DNA from: Agromyces luteolus
GTDB lineage: Bacteria; Actinomycetota; Actinomycetes; Actinomycetales; Microbacteriaceae
NCBI RefSeq assembly: GCF_009729855.1
Contig: NZ_WODA01000025.1
Location: forward strand, 744,001 to 808,000
Length of the DNA stretch: 64,000 bases
Direction of reading: 5' to 3'
Each line of letters begins with the position of its first letter. Position 1 is the stretch's first letter. The position numbers and the translations under genes are program-made. Below the pieces are notes generated by a model, which saw nothing but the letters and a program-made list of their open reading frames with translations, searched no databases and had not been told where the DNA came from. Below, in pieces: positions 7,556 to 15,277 of this stretch.

Positions 7556-8812
7556 ATGCCGCAGGACGGACGCGTCGCACAGGGTGTCGCAGCGGCGCAC
7601 CTGCAGGCCGAGCTCACGCCGATCGTGACGGTGGGGTCGACGGCGACGCTCACGGTGCGGCTGGTGCGAGCGGATGCCGCGTCGACGCCGGGCGCGCCGG
7701 CACCGGTGGACGGCGAGGCCGGCCGGATCGCCGCCGGGGGCCCGGTCACGGTGACGGTCGTGCCCCGCGGACTCCGGTTCCTCGTCGGCGCCCGCCGCAG
7801 CCGCCTGGTCCGCCTGCCCTCCGCGACCGCCGCCGAGGCCCGCTTCACGATGCTCGCCGTCGATCGTGGTCCGGCCGAGGTGACCGTGCTCGTGCGCGGC
7901 GACGGCGAGCTGCCGCTCGCGACGCTGCGGCTCACGAGCGAGGTCGTCGGTTCGGACGATCACGACCAGGCCGGCGTGGCGCGCGCGACCGCGCGGATCG
8001 CCGCGGCCGACCCGCTGATCGCCTGCCGTCCCACGCTGCGGATCGACGAGGAGGTGGCTCGTGGTCGCTCGATCCTGCACGCGGCCCTCTGCGTCGGCGA
8101 CGAGGCGCACCGCTTCCGCATCCGCCTCGCCGACAAGGCGCGGCTCGTCGGCGAGGTGCGCGCGTCCCTCGCCCGGGCGAAGGAGGTCGGGGCGACCCTG
8201 CCCGCGGCCGAGCGCGCGGACGCGGTCGAGCGCGGCCTGCGTGAGGTCGGGGCAGGGCTCGCCGACCGCCTGCTCGACCGGCGCGCGCGCGACCTGCTCT
8301 GGGCGCACCGCGACCGCCTCGACGGACTCGTCGTCCAGACGACGGGCGAGACCGAACTGCCGTGGGAGCTCCTCGTCGTGCGTCGCCCCGGCGCGGCGGC
8401 GACCGATGCCGACGCGTTCCTCGGCGAGTTCGGCCTCACCCGCTGGCTGTACGACGTGACGCCTCCGGCCGCGGTGCGCCTGTCGTCGACGACGGATGCC
8501 GCGGGCGGGCGCCCCGCGACGGCGGTCGCCTCGGCATCCGTCGTCGCCCTCGGTTCCGACGAGGGAGCGGCCGAGGGAGCGGCCGCCGCGATGCGGAACG
8601 GTGCGGGCGTCGTCGTCGAGTGCGGCGGCAGCGGTGGACGGAGCGCCCTCTCGGAGACCTTCCTCGCGACCTTCTCCGCCGAGCTGGCCGGCGGCGCGCC
8701 CGTCGACCGGGCGTCGCGCCGGGCCCGCGAGGCGGCGCGCGCGGCCGGCGAGGCGTGCGCGGTCGCCTATGCGGTCTACGGTCACCCGGACGCGCGGGCG
8801 CGCGCCGCCTGA
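7556..8812 (+). CDS. CHAT-related protein lacking the protease core
   Basis: A 418-residue protein. Residues 1-135 look like a beta-rich domain. Residues 240-310 match the entry to CHAT (caspase HetF associated with TPRs) domains: LLWAHRDRLDGLVV, LPWELLVVRRPG, FLGEFGLTRWLYD. Residues 345-412 match the CHAT exit: GAGVVVECGG, FSAELAGGAPVDRASRRARE, AVAYAVYGHP. The roughly 100 residues that normally lie between, including the catalytic His (xHFxGHG) and Cys (NACxS), are missing and replaced by a 35-residue Ala/Gly-rich linker (about 8483-8590). It is therefore probably a non-catalytic pseudoprotease. GAAGGGGG precedes the ATG. No TPR or partner-protease genes are nearby. Family assignment is from memory of motifs. 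Confidence 0.6.
   Translation: MPQDGRVAQGVAAAHLQAELTPIVTVGSTATLTVRLVRADAASTPGAPAPVDGEAGRIAAGGPVTVTVVPRGLRFLVGARRSRLVRLPSATAAEARFTMLAVDRGPAEVTVLVRGDGELPLATLRLTSEVVGSDDHDQAGVARATARIAAADPLIACRPTLRIDEEVARGRSILHAALCVGDEAHRFRIRLADKARLVGEVRASLARAKEVGATLPAAERADAVERGLREVGAGLADRLLDRRARDLLWAHRDRLDGLVVQTTGETELPWELLVVRRPGAAATDADAFLGEFGLTRWLYDVTPPAAVRLSSTTDAAGGRPATAVASASVVALGSDEGAAEGAAAAMRNGAGVVVECGGSGGRSALSETFLATFSAELAGGAPVDRASRRAREAARAAGEACAVAYAVYGHPDARARAA
8487..8546. repeat. 15-bp perfect inverted repeat built on GGATGCC
   Basis: CGACGACGGATGCCG (8487-8501) and CGGCATCCGTCGTCG (8532-8546) are exact complements separated by 30 bp. The repeat sits precisely in the linker of the CHAT-related gene where the catalytic core is missing. 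Confidence 0.8.
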
Positions 8813-8838
8813 GCGCTCCCGATCGGCCTCGGGCCGCG

Positions 8839-9633
8839 TCAGCCCCGGACGGTCCGGAAGCAGTACGTGACGTAGGGCACCGCGAGCTCGTCGGCGCCCG
8901 CGACGTCCGGATGCGTGACGAGCAGCGTCTCGACGGCGGCGAGCACCGTGCGCTGCTCGTCGGGCGGCGCGGTCAGCCACGGGCTGCGCGAGCGGACCAG
9001 GTCGAGGAACCGCGCACGCGACATCCGCTGGACCCACTCGACGCGGTGCGACTCGACCGGGCCGAACGGGCCGCCGACGCGCACCGACGAGGCGAACGCC
9101 GCCGACGGGTCGAGCCGGTCGTGCATGATCTCCCCCGCCGCACGGAGCCAGTCGGGGCTCGTGTCGCGGCGATTCCAGACGAGGCCGAGCACGCCGCCGC
9201 GACGGAGCACCCGCGCGATCTCGGGCACCGCGCGCTCGCGCTGGAACCAGTGCCACGCCTGCCCCGCGACGACCGCGTCGACCGAGTCGTCCTCGACGGG
9301 GAGGTCCTCGGCGGTGCCGAGGATGCGCGGAACGCCGGGCACGCGGATCTCGAGCTCCTCCAGCATCTCCTCGACGGGGTCGACCGCGACGACGTCCCGG
9401 TCGAGTTCGACGAGCGCCTCGGTCAACCGGCCGGTGCCCGCGCCGAGGTCGAGCACCCGTCCGGCGTCGCCGACGAGCCACTCGACCGCCTCGGGCGGGT
9501 ACCCGGGCCGCGCCGCAGCGTAGACGGATGCCACGGCGCCGAACGAGCGCGCCGCGCGGCGCATGTCGGGGTCGGCCGGGTCCACGACGAGCCCGCCGGC
9601 CGCGCCCGCCGACCTGTCGTCCCCACCAGCCAT
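8839..9633 (-). CDS. Class I SAM-dependent methyltransferase
   Basis: A 264-residue protein with a Rossmann-type methyltransferase domain: motif I VLDLGAGTGRLTEAL, an acidic residue after strand 2 (VVAVDPVEEML), motif post-II GTAEDLPVEDDSVDAVVAGQAWHWF, and a post-III block EIARVLRRGGVLGLVWN. The pattern AWHWF and overall length resemble ubiE/trans-aconitate-like methyltransferases; the substrate is unknown. I chose ATG at 9633, preceded by GGGGGTGGG, rather than an upstream in-frame start at 9669. It diverges from the exonuclease gene. Confidence 0.9.
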   Translation of the reverse strand: MAGGDDRSAGAAGGLVVDPADPDMRRAARSFGAVASVYAAARPGYPPEAVEWLVGDAGRVLDLGAGTGRLTEALVELDRDVVAVDPVEEMLEELEIRVPGVPRILGTAEDLPVEDDSVDAVVAGQAWHWFQRERAVPEIARVLRRGGVLGLVWNRRDTSPDWLRAAGEIMHDRLDPSAAFASSVRVGGPFGPVESHRVEWVQRMSRARFLDLVRSRSPWLTAPPDEQRTVLAAVETLLVTHPDVAGADELAVPYVTYCFRTVRG

Positions 9634-9758
9634 CGCCCACCCCCGGATGCCGCCCACCGGACATTCCACGCCACGCGGGCACGCGCGTCAATGGCCGGGG
9701 CGCGCGGCGCGCCGGTCCGGTCGTCGGGGGCGTCGGCGGCGCGTGCGAGGATGCGGCC

Positions 9759-10376
9759 GTGCCAGTGAGCTTCACCGCGATCGACTTCGAGACCGCCAAC
9801 CCCTCCCCCGCCTCCGCGTGCTCGATCGGACTGGTGAAGGTCGTCGACGGCCGCGTCGTGGAGCGCGAGCACCGGTACATCCGCCCGCCGTTCCCGCACG
9901 GCGAGTTCTCGCCGTGGAACGTGCGGATCCACGGCATCACCCCCGACCTCGTCGAGCACGCCGACGGGTGGGAGGCGCACCTGCCGTTCCTCCGCGAGTT
10001 CGCCGGCGACGACTGGCTCGTCGCGCACAACGCCGGGTTCGACATGGGCGTCATCCGGGCGACCTCCGAGGCGCTCGGCCTCGCCGTGCCGGACTTCCGC
10101 TACGTGTGCAGCCTCCAGGTCGCGCGCAGCACGTACCACCTCGACTCGTACCGGCTGACCTCGGCCGCCGCGGCGGCGGGGTTCGACGACTTCGCGCACC
10201 ACGACGCGCTGGCCGACGCCGAGGCGTGCGCGGCGATCATCGTGCACGCCGCGAAGCGGCACGAGGCGGGCGACCTCGAGCGGCTCGCGCACGTGACGCG
10301 CGTGCGGGTCGGCGCGATCGGCGCGGCGGCCTCGCGCGCCCGCGCCTCGCTGCACGGCCCGATGGCGCTGCAGTAG
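9759..10376 (+). CDS. 3'-5' exonuclease, DEDDh type (DnaQ-like)
   Basis: A 205-residue protein with an Exo I motif near the N-terminus (FTAIDFETAN), Exo II (LVAHNAGFDMGVI) and Exo IIIepsilon (HHDALADAEACA), i.e. the four acidic residues plus the catalytic His of DEDDh nucleases. It would remove nucleotides from 3' ends of DNA or RNA with two metal ions. There is no BRCT or GIY-YIG extension, so it is a stand-alone epsilon-like exonuclease rather than the polymerase III proofreading subunit. GTG start at 9759; no clear Shine-Dalgarno sequence, and a weak -10 (GAGGAT) lies 6 nt upstream. rmuC follows on the same strand after 85 bp. Confidence 0.88.
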   Translation: MPVSFTAIDFETANPSPASACSIGLVKVVDGRVVEREHRYIRPPFPHGEFSPWNVRIHGITPDLVEHADGWEAHLPFLREFAGDDWLVAHNAGFDMGVIRATSEALGLAVPDFRYVCSLQVARSTYHLDSYRLTSAAAAAGFDDFAHHDALADAEACAAIIVHAAKRHEAGDLERLAHVTRVRVGAIGAAASRARASLHGPMALQ

Positions 10377-10461
10377 GCGGCGACGGCGCTCGACGTCCGG
10401 TCGGGCGGCCTGCCGGTCCGCTTCACGACGGATGTCGGGGGCCGCTGCCACACTGAGCGCC

Positions 10462-11958
10462 ATGGACATCCTCCTCCTCGTCATCGGGCTCGTCGTCGGC
10501 GGCGTCCTCGGCGCCCTCGTCATGCACGTCGTCGCGCAGCGCCGCACCCCGGGCGAGGTGGTCCCCGTCGAAGACCCGGCGCTCGTCGAGGCCCGGCACG
10601 AGCGCGCGCTGCTCGAGCAGCGCGCCGCCGCAGACACCGAGCGAGCACGGGTGCTCGCCGAGCAGCAGGCCGTCCAGGCGGCGCTTCGCGCCGAGCTCGC
10701 GGCCGCCGAGGCGGCGGCGGCGGGGCTGCGCGAGCAGGTGGAGGAGCAGGGGCGGCGACAGCGCGAGCTCCTCGAGCAGCAGCGGCTCGACCAGGCCGAG
10801 CGCAGCGAGCGCGAGCGTCGCGAGAGCGCCGTGCTCCAGGCGCTGAGTCCCGTGCGCGAGACCCTGTCGACGATGCAGCGCAAGGTGTCCGAGCTCGAGC
10901 AGCAGCGCAGCGAGCAGTACGGCTCGATCGCCGAGCAGCTCAAGCGCGCGCAGCTCTCCGACGCCGAGCTCCGTGCCACGACCGAGTCGCTCGCGAGCGC
11001 GCTCCGCAACAACAGCACGCGCGGCGTGTGGGGCGAGACGCAGTTGCGCCGCGTCGTCGAGGCCGCCGGCCTCACGCAGCACGTCGACTTCGAGCTGCAG
11101 ACGCAGGTCACGACCGACCAGGGCCGCGGGCGCCCCGACATGGTCGTGAACCTGCCCGGCGGCAAGTACATCCCGCTCGACTCGAAGGTGCCGCTCGAGC
11201 ACTACCTCGAGGCGTCCAGCATCCCCGAGACCGCCACCGGCGAAGAGGGCGCGCGGCGCAAGGCGCTCATCGAGAAGCACGTCAAGGCCATGCGGTCGCA
11301 CATCGACGCGCTCGGCAAGAAGACCTACTGGGAGGGCCTCGCCGCGAGCCCGGAGTTCGTGATCGCGTTCATCCCGAACGAGTCGCTGCTGTCGGCCGCA
11401 CTCGAGGCCGACGCCGGGCTGTTGAACTACGCCTTCGAGCGTCGCGTCGCGCTGGCCTCGCCCGTCAACCTGTTCGCGGTGTTGAAGACGATCGACTACG
11501 CGTGGCAGCAGCAGGCCGTGTCCGACGAGGCGAAGAAGCTGTTCGACCTCGGCACCACGCTCTACCAGCGCATCGGCGTGCTGGCGGGCCACGCCGACTC
11601 GCTGCGCAAGGCCATCGAGCGCACGGTCGACAGCTACAACAAGTTCGCCAGTTCGCTGGAGTCCCGGGTGCTCGTGACCGCTCGCCAGTTCCCGGGGATC
11701 AACGAGACCAAGCTCTCCCTGGTCGAGGAGCCGGCGCCGATCCACGAGTCGCCCCGACGACTGTCGGCGCCCGAGCTCACCGAGCGCGATCCGTTCGGAT
11801 CCGCCTCGGAGCCGTCTCACGCGCTCGGGGCCGACTCCGGCGATGCCGGACCGGACGCCGACGCCTCCGGCGACCCCGACGATGTCGCGCTGCCCATCGA
11901 CGACGGCTTCGACGGCGCCGATCTCGACGAGCACATCCGTCGGTCCGCCTCGTCCTGA
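10462..11958 (+). CDS. rmuC: DNA recombination protein RmuC
   Basis: A 498-residue protein with an N-terminal membrane anchor (residues 2-25), a long Glu/Arg/Gln-rich coiled coil (about 35-170), and the RmuC nuclease-like domain (about 180-400) containing SLASALRNNSTRGVWGETQL, RGRPDMVVNLPGG, IPLDSKVPLEHY and PEFVIAFIPNESLLSAAL. RmuC limits inversions at short inverted repeats in E. coli, which is of some interest in a genome full of short palindromes. The C-terminal 90 residues are acidic and low in complexity. The gene follows an exonuclease gene, consistent with a DNA-metabolism pair. Confidence 0.93.
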   Translation: MDILLLVIGLVVGGVLGALVMHVVAQRRTPGEVVPVEDPALVEARHERALLEQRAAADTERARVLAEQQAVQAALRAELAAAEAAAAGLREQVEEQGRRQRELLEQQRLDQAERSERERRESAVLQALSPVRETLSTMQRKVSELEQQRSEQYGSIAEQLKRAQLSDAELRATTESLASALRNNSTRGVWGETQLRRVVEAAGLTQHVDFELQTQVTTDQGRGRPDMVVNLPGGKYIPLDSKVPLEHYLEASSIPETATGEEGARRKALIEKHVKAMRSHIDALGKKTYWEGLAASPEFVIAFIPNESLLSAALEADAGLLNYAFERRVALASPVNLFAVLKTIDYAWQQQAVSDEAKKLFDLGTTLYQRIGVLAGHADSLRKAIERTVDSYNKFASSLESRVLVTARQFPGINETKLSLVEEPAPIHESPRRLSAPELTERDPFGSASEPSHALGADSGDAGPDADASGDPDDVALPIDDGFDGADLDEHIRRSASS

Positions 11959-12007
11959 TCGCCGTTCGGTTCCCGGTCGCGCGACCCCGGGAACGGATGC
12001 GGGACCC

Positions 12008-12403
12008 CTACCCCGCGAGCACGCTGAGCACGTTGCCGGCCGGGTCGCGGAACCACGCGATGTCCGGTCCCATCCCCGTCGCCGAACCGCGGTTGATGCC
12101 CCGCTCGTCGGTGCCGTACGACTCCTCGCCCGAGTAGATCTTCGTGTTCACACCGGCCGCGTTCAGTTCGTCGACGGCGCGGTCGATGTCGTCGACGACG
12201 AGGTTGAGCATGGTGTACCTCGCCGGCTCGTGGGCGTCGGTCGGGTAGAGCAGCACGCCCTGCCCGGACGGCAGGCGGACCGTCAGCCCGCCGGCGCCCG
12301 GAGCGTCCTCGACCGCCAGCCCGAGCGTGGTCCCGTAGAACTCGCGGGCCGCATCGACGTCGTCGACGCTGAAGCCCGAGAAGGCGTCCCGAATGGTGAT
12401 CAT
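12008..12403 (-). CDS. VOC-family (glyoxalase-fold) protein
   Basis: A 131-residue protein with the two beta-alpha-beta-beta-beta halves of the vicinal-oxygen-chelate fold: DAFSGFSVDDVDAAREFYGTTL, then MLNLVVDDIDRAVDELNAAGV, and the closing WFRDPAGNVLSVLAG. Conserved metal-binding positions of glyoxalase I are not clearly present, so it may be a binding or resistance protein rather than a dioxygenase. Substrate unknown. It converges with rmuC. The MFS gene on the same strand lies downstream, 97 bp beyond its 5' neighbour region. Confidence 0.85.
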   Translation of the reverse strand: MITIRDAFSGFSVDDVDAAREFYGTTLGLAVEDAPGAGGLTVRLPSGQGVLLYPTDAHEPARYTMLNLVVDDIDRAVDELNAAGVNTKIYSGEESYGTDERGINRGSATGMGPDIAWFRDPAGNVLSVLAG

Positions 12404-12500
12404 CGTCGCTCCTCCGCATCGGTGTGCACCCAGCCTGCCAGAGCCGCCCCCACCGGATCAGGGGGTTGCGCGTTGCGGCGGGCCGGCGACGCCGGATCGG

Positions 12501-13913
12501 TCACTCCTCGTCGGCCCCGACCGCACGCCCACTTCCGGATCCGTCGGCCCCGGCCGACGGATCACGCCCCGGGTGCGACTCGTCCACCGGCGGCGCGAAC
12601 CCCGCTGCCGCTTCCGCGCCCGTCACCTGGGTGGCATCCATCGGGCCGTCGTCGAGCGGATGCGCGAGCTCGTCCTGTCCGAGCCGGGCCGTGGCGAGCG
12701 TCACGATCGCGAGGATCGGCGGCACGATCCCGGCGATGAGGAACGCCGGCGCCAACCCGAGCCACTCGCCGACCGGCCCGGCGATCGCCATGGACAGCGG
12801 CATCAGGGCGAGCGAGACGAAGAAGTCGAGGCTCGAGACCCGCCCGAGCATCGCGGGCGGCACGCGCCGTTGGAGCAGCGTGCCCCACACGACCTGCGCC
12901 GCGTCGAAGAGGAAGCCGACGACGAACGTCGCGACGACCATCACCCAGAGCCACGGGGTCACCCCGATGACGGCGAGCGGCAGGCAGCCGAAGCCCCACG
13001 CGAGGATCATGAGCGTGAGGTAGCGTCTCGGGAGCCGGAACGACGACACGAGCAGCGAGCCGACGGCGCCGCCGATGCCGAACGACGCGAGCACGAGCGC
13101 GAACTCCCCCGCTCCGCCGCCCGTCTGGTCGCGCACGGCGAACGGGATGAGCACCTCGATCGGCCCGATCACCACGAGCACGAGCAGGATGGAGAACGCG
13201 AGCGTCGCGAAGAGCCATCGCGTCCGCAGCAGGTAGGCGAAGCCGTCGCGCAGGTCGACCGCCATCTGCCTGAGCGGGTGGGCATCGGATGCCTCCAGGT
13301 CGCGCCGCAGCGGCGTGGTCCGCATGACGGCGAGCGCGACGATGGCGACGACCTGCAGCCCGCCGACGACGAGGAACGCGAGCCACGGCGCCTGCACCGC
13401 GATGAGCACGCTCGCGAGGGCCGGTCCGGCGGCGTTCTGCGCGACGGGCCGAAGCACGCCCTCCACGCCGTTCGCCGCGAGCAGCTGCTCGGCCGGCAGC
13501 AGCGCCGGCAGCCAGGCCGAGTAGGCGGGATAGAAGAACCCGTCGGCGACGCCCAGGACGAACGAGAGCACCGCCAGCTGCCACACCTCGATGAGCCCCG
13601 TCGCGGCGAGGAACCCCGCGACCGCGAAGACCACGGCCCGCGCGGTCTCGATGGCGAGGAGGATGCGCCGCTGGGGCACGCGATCGGCGACGACGCCGCC
13701 GACGAGCACGGCCAGCACGAGCCCGAGGCTCGCGCCGACCGCCACGATCGACAGGTCGATCGGCGTACCGCCGAGTTCGATGACCTGCCACGCGGCAGCG
13801 ACGATCCACGCCCCCGCCGAGAGCAACGATGCGGCGAGGGCGACGACCAGTCGTCGATACTGGGCCGAGGAGAACGGCCGCAGCGCGCGCGGCATCCGGG
13901 TCTCGGAGGTCAC
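12501..13913 (-). CDS. MFS transporter, macrolide/drug-efflux type
   Basis: A 470-residue, roughly 12-helix membrane protein of the MFS_3/MefA-like group: LVGGVVADRVPQRRILLAIETARAVVF is the loop 2-3 signature, and VLRPVAQNAAGPALASVLI is also characteristic. It is expected to export a small molecule by proton antiport; no specific substrate can be assigned. The C-terminal 55 residues are hydrophilic. I place the start at GTG 13913, because CAGACT ends 6 nt upstream as a possible -10 of a leaderless mRNA; the frame is also open to a GTG at 13931. No regulator is adjacent. Confidence 0.85.
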   Translation of the reverse strand: MTSETRMPRALRPFSSAQYRRLVVALAASLLSAGAWIVAAAWQVIELGGTPIDLSIVAVGASLGLVLAVLVGGVVADRVPQRRILLAIETARAVVFAVAGFLAATGLIEVWQLAVLSFVLGVADGFFYPAYSAWLPALLPAEQLLAANGVEGVLRPVAQNAAGPALASVLIAVQAPWLAFLVVGGLQVVAIVALAVMRTTPLRRDLEASDAHPLRQMAVDLRDGFAYLLRTRWLFATLAFSILLVLVVIGPIEVLIPFAVRDQTGGGAGEFALVLASFGIGGAVGSLLVSSFRLPRRYLTLMILAWGFGCLPLAVIGVTPWLWVMVVATFVVGFLFDAAQVVWGTLLQRRVPPAMLGRVSSLDFFVSLALMPLSMAIAGPVGEWLGLAPAFLIAGIVPPILAIVTLATARLGQDELAHPLDDGPMDATQVTGAEAAAGFAPPVDESHPGRDPSAGADGSGSGRAVGADEE

Positions 13914-14016
13914 CCGACCAGTCTGCGGCACACCCCCGACATCGCACCGGTACGCCGCTCACGGCAGCGTGGCGCGCAGCGGTTTCCCGTTGCGCCTCGC
14001 GCTCAGCCGGCGACGG

Positions 14017-15018
14017 TCACCGGTCGGCGTCGTCGAGCCACTTCTCGACGAGGTGGTCGGCGACGATACGGCGGATGGTGCCCGACTTGCCGCGCAGCAC
14101 GATCGACTCGGTGCGGATGATCGGGCCCTTCTTGCGCACGCCGTCGACGAGCTCGCCGTCGGTCACGCCCGTCGCGACGAAGAACGTGTTGTCGCTTCGC
14201 ACGAGGTCGTCGAGCTCGTACACCTGGTCGCAGTCGAGGCCCGCGGCCTCGCCGCGTGCCCGCTCCTCGTCGTCCTTCGGCGCGAGCCGGCCCTGCATGA
14301 ACCCGCCGAGCGCCTTGATCGCGCACGCCGTCGTGATGCCCTCGGGGCTGCCGCCGATGCCCACGCACATGTCGATGCGCGACTCGTACCGCGCCGCGTT
14401 GATACCGCCCGCGACGTCGCCGTCGGAGATCAGGCGGGTGCCGGCCCCCGCCTCGCGGATGTCGGCGATGAGCTGCTCGTGCCGGGGACGGTTCAGGACC
14501 GCGACGCGCAGCTCCCCGACCTCCTTGCCCTTGGCCTTCGCCAGCGCGCGCAGGTTCTCGCCGATCGGCTTGCGGATGTCGACGACGCCGATGCCGGAGG
14601 CATCCGTCACGATCTTGTCCATGTAGAAGACTGATGACGCGTCGAGCATCGTGCCGCGGTCGGCGACCGCGATCACCGACAGCGCGTTCTGGCGCCCGGC
14701 GGCGGTCAGGGAGGTGCCGTCGATCGGGTCGACCGCGATGTCGCAGGCCGGCCCGCGCCCGTTGCCGACGCGCTCGCCGTTGAAGAGCATGGGCGCCTCG
14801 TCCTTCTCGCCCTCGCCGATCACCACGACCCCGTCGAAGTTCACCGTGCCGAGGAACGCGCGCATCGCATCGACCGCGGCCCCGTCGGCGGCGAGCTTCT
14901 CGCCGCGACCGATCCACGGGTACGAACGGATGGCGGCCGCCTCGGTCGCCCGGACCAGCTCGAGCGCGATGTTGCGGTCGGGGTGCAGGTAGAGGCTGTC
15001 GTGTTCGCTGCTCGCCAT
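14017..15018 (-). CDS. glpX: Class II fructose-1,6-bisphosphatase GlpX
   Basis: A 333-residue enzyme that hydrolyses fructose-1,6-bisphosphate to fructose-6-phosphate in gluconeogenesis. Motifs of the inositol-monophosphatase-like metal site are intact: VVIGEGEKDEAPML (Glu and Asp ligands), DIAVDPIDGTSLTAAG, and the substrate loop GIGGSPEGITTACAIKALGG. The C-terminus has the usual GTIRRIVADHLVEKW block. GGAGGATCC precedes the ATG at 15018. A second, shorter paralogue lies just upstream on the same strand, separated by a strong hairpin. This copy is the orthodox one. Confidence 0.95.
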   Translation of the reverse strand: MASSEHDSLYLHPDRNIALELVRATEAAAIRSYPWIGRGEKLAADGAAVDAMRAFLGTVNFDGVVVIGEGEKDEAPMLFNGERVGNGRGPACDIAVDPIDGTSLTAAGRQNALSVIAVADRGTMLDASSVFYMDKIVTDASGIGVVDIRKPIGENLRALAKAKGKEVGELRVAVLNRPRHEQLIADIREAGAGTRLISDGDVAGGINAARYESRIDMCVGIGGSPEGITTACAIKALGGFMQGRLAPKDDEERARGEAAGLDCDQVYELDDLVRSDNTFFVATGVTDGELVDGVRKKGPIIRTESIVLRGKSGTIRRIVADHLVEKWLDDADR

Positions 15019-15203
15019 CGAGGGATCCTCCTGGTTCGTGGGTACCGCGCCCGCACGGCTCGAACGGCCGGGACGCCTGCCTTCGAGCCTACTGACGGGG
15101 CTGACGGAACGCGCCGGTGCGACCGCGATCGGTCGTGAAAGTTCGTGCATTCTTAACGGCGCCTGCGAACACCGCTGCGTCCGTTGCCGATCCCCGACCG
15201 CCC

Positions 15204-15253
15204 GGATTCGCGACGGGTGCGCAGACGCGGACTCGCGCACCCGTCGCGAATCC
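15204..15253 (-). terminator. 19-bp-stem hairpin after the second glpX-like gene
   Basis: GGATTCGCGACGGGTGCGC (15204-15222) and GCGCACCCGTCGCGAATCC (15235-15253) are perfect complements around a 12-nt loop. Read on the minus strand it starts 24 nt after the stop codon of the 15278-16231 gene. There is no T tract, as is common in high-GC actinobacteria. It probably ends that transcript and separates the two glpX-type genes. Confidence 0.75.
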
Positions 15254-15277
15254 GCGCACCCGGCGAATCGGGCACGC

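Noticed and set aside
5309-10054. A single minus-strand reading frame open for about 4.7 kb
   Set aside because: Only the ychF part (5309-6382) has protein-like sequence. The remainder is antisense or out of frame to transporter, CHAT-like, methyltransferase and exonuclease genes and is open only because stop codons are rare at this GC content.
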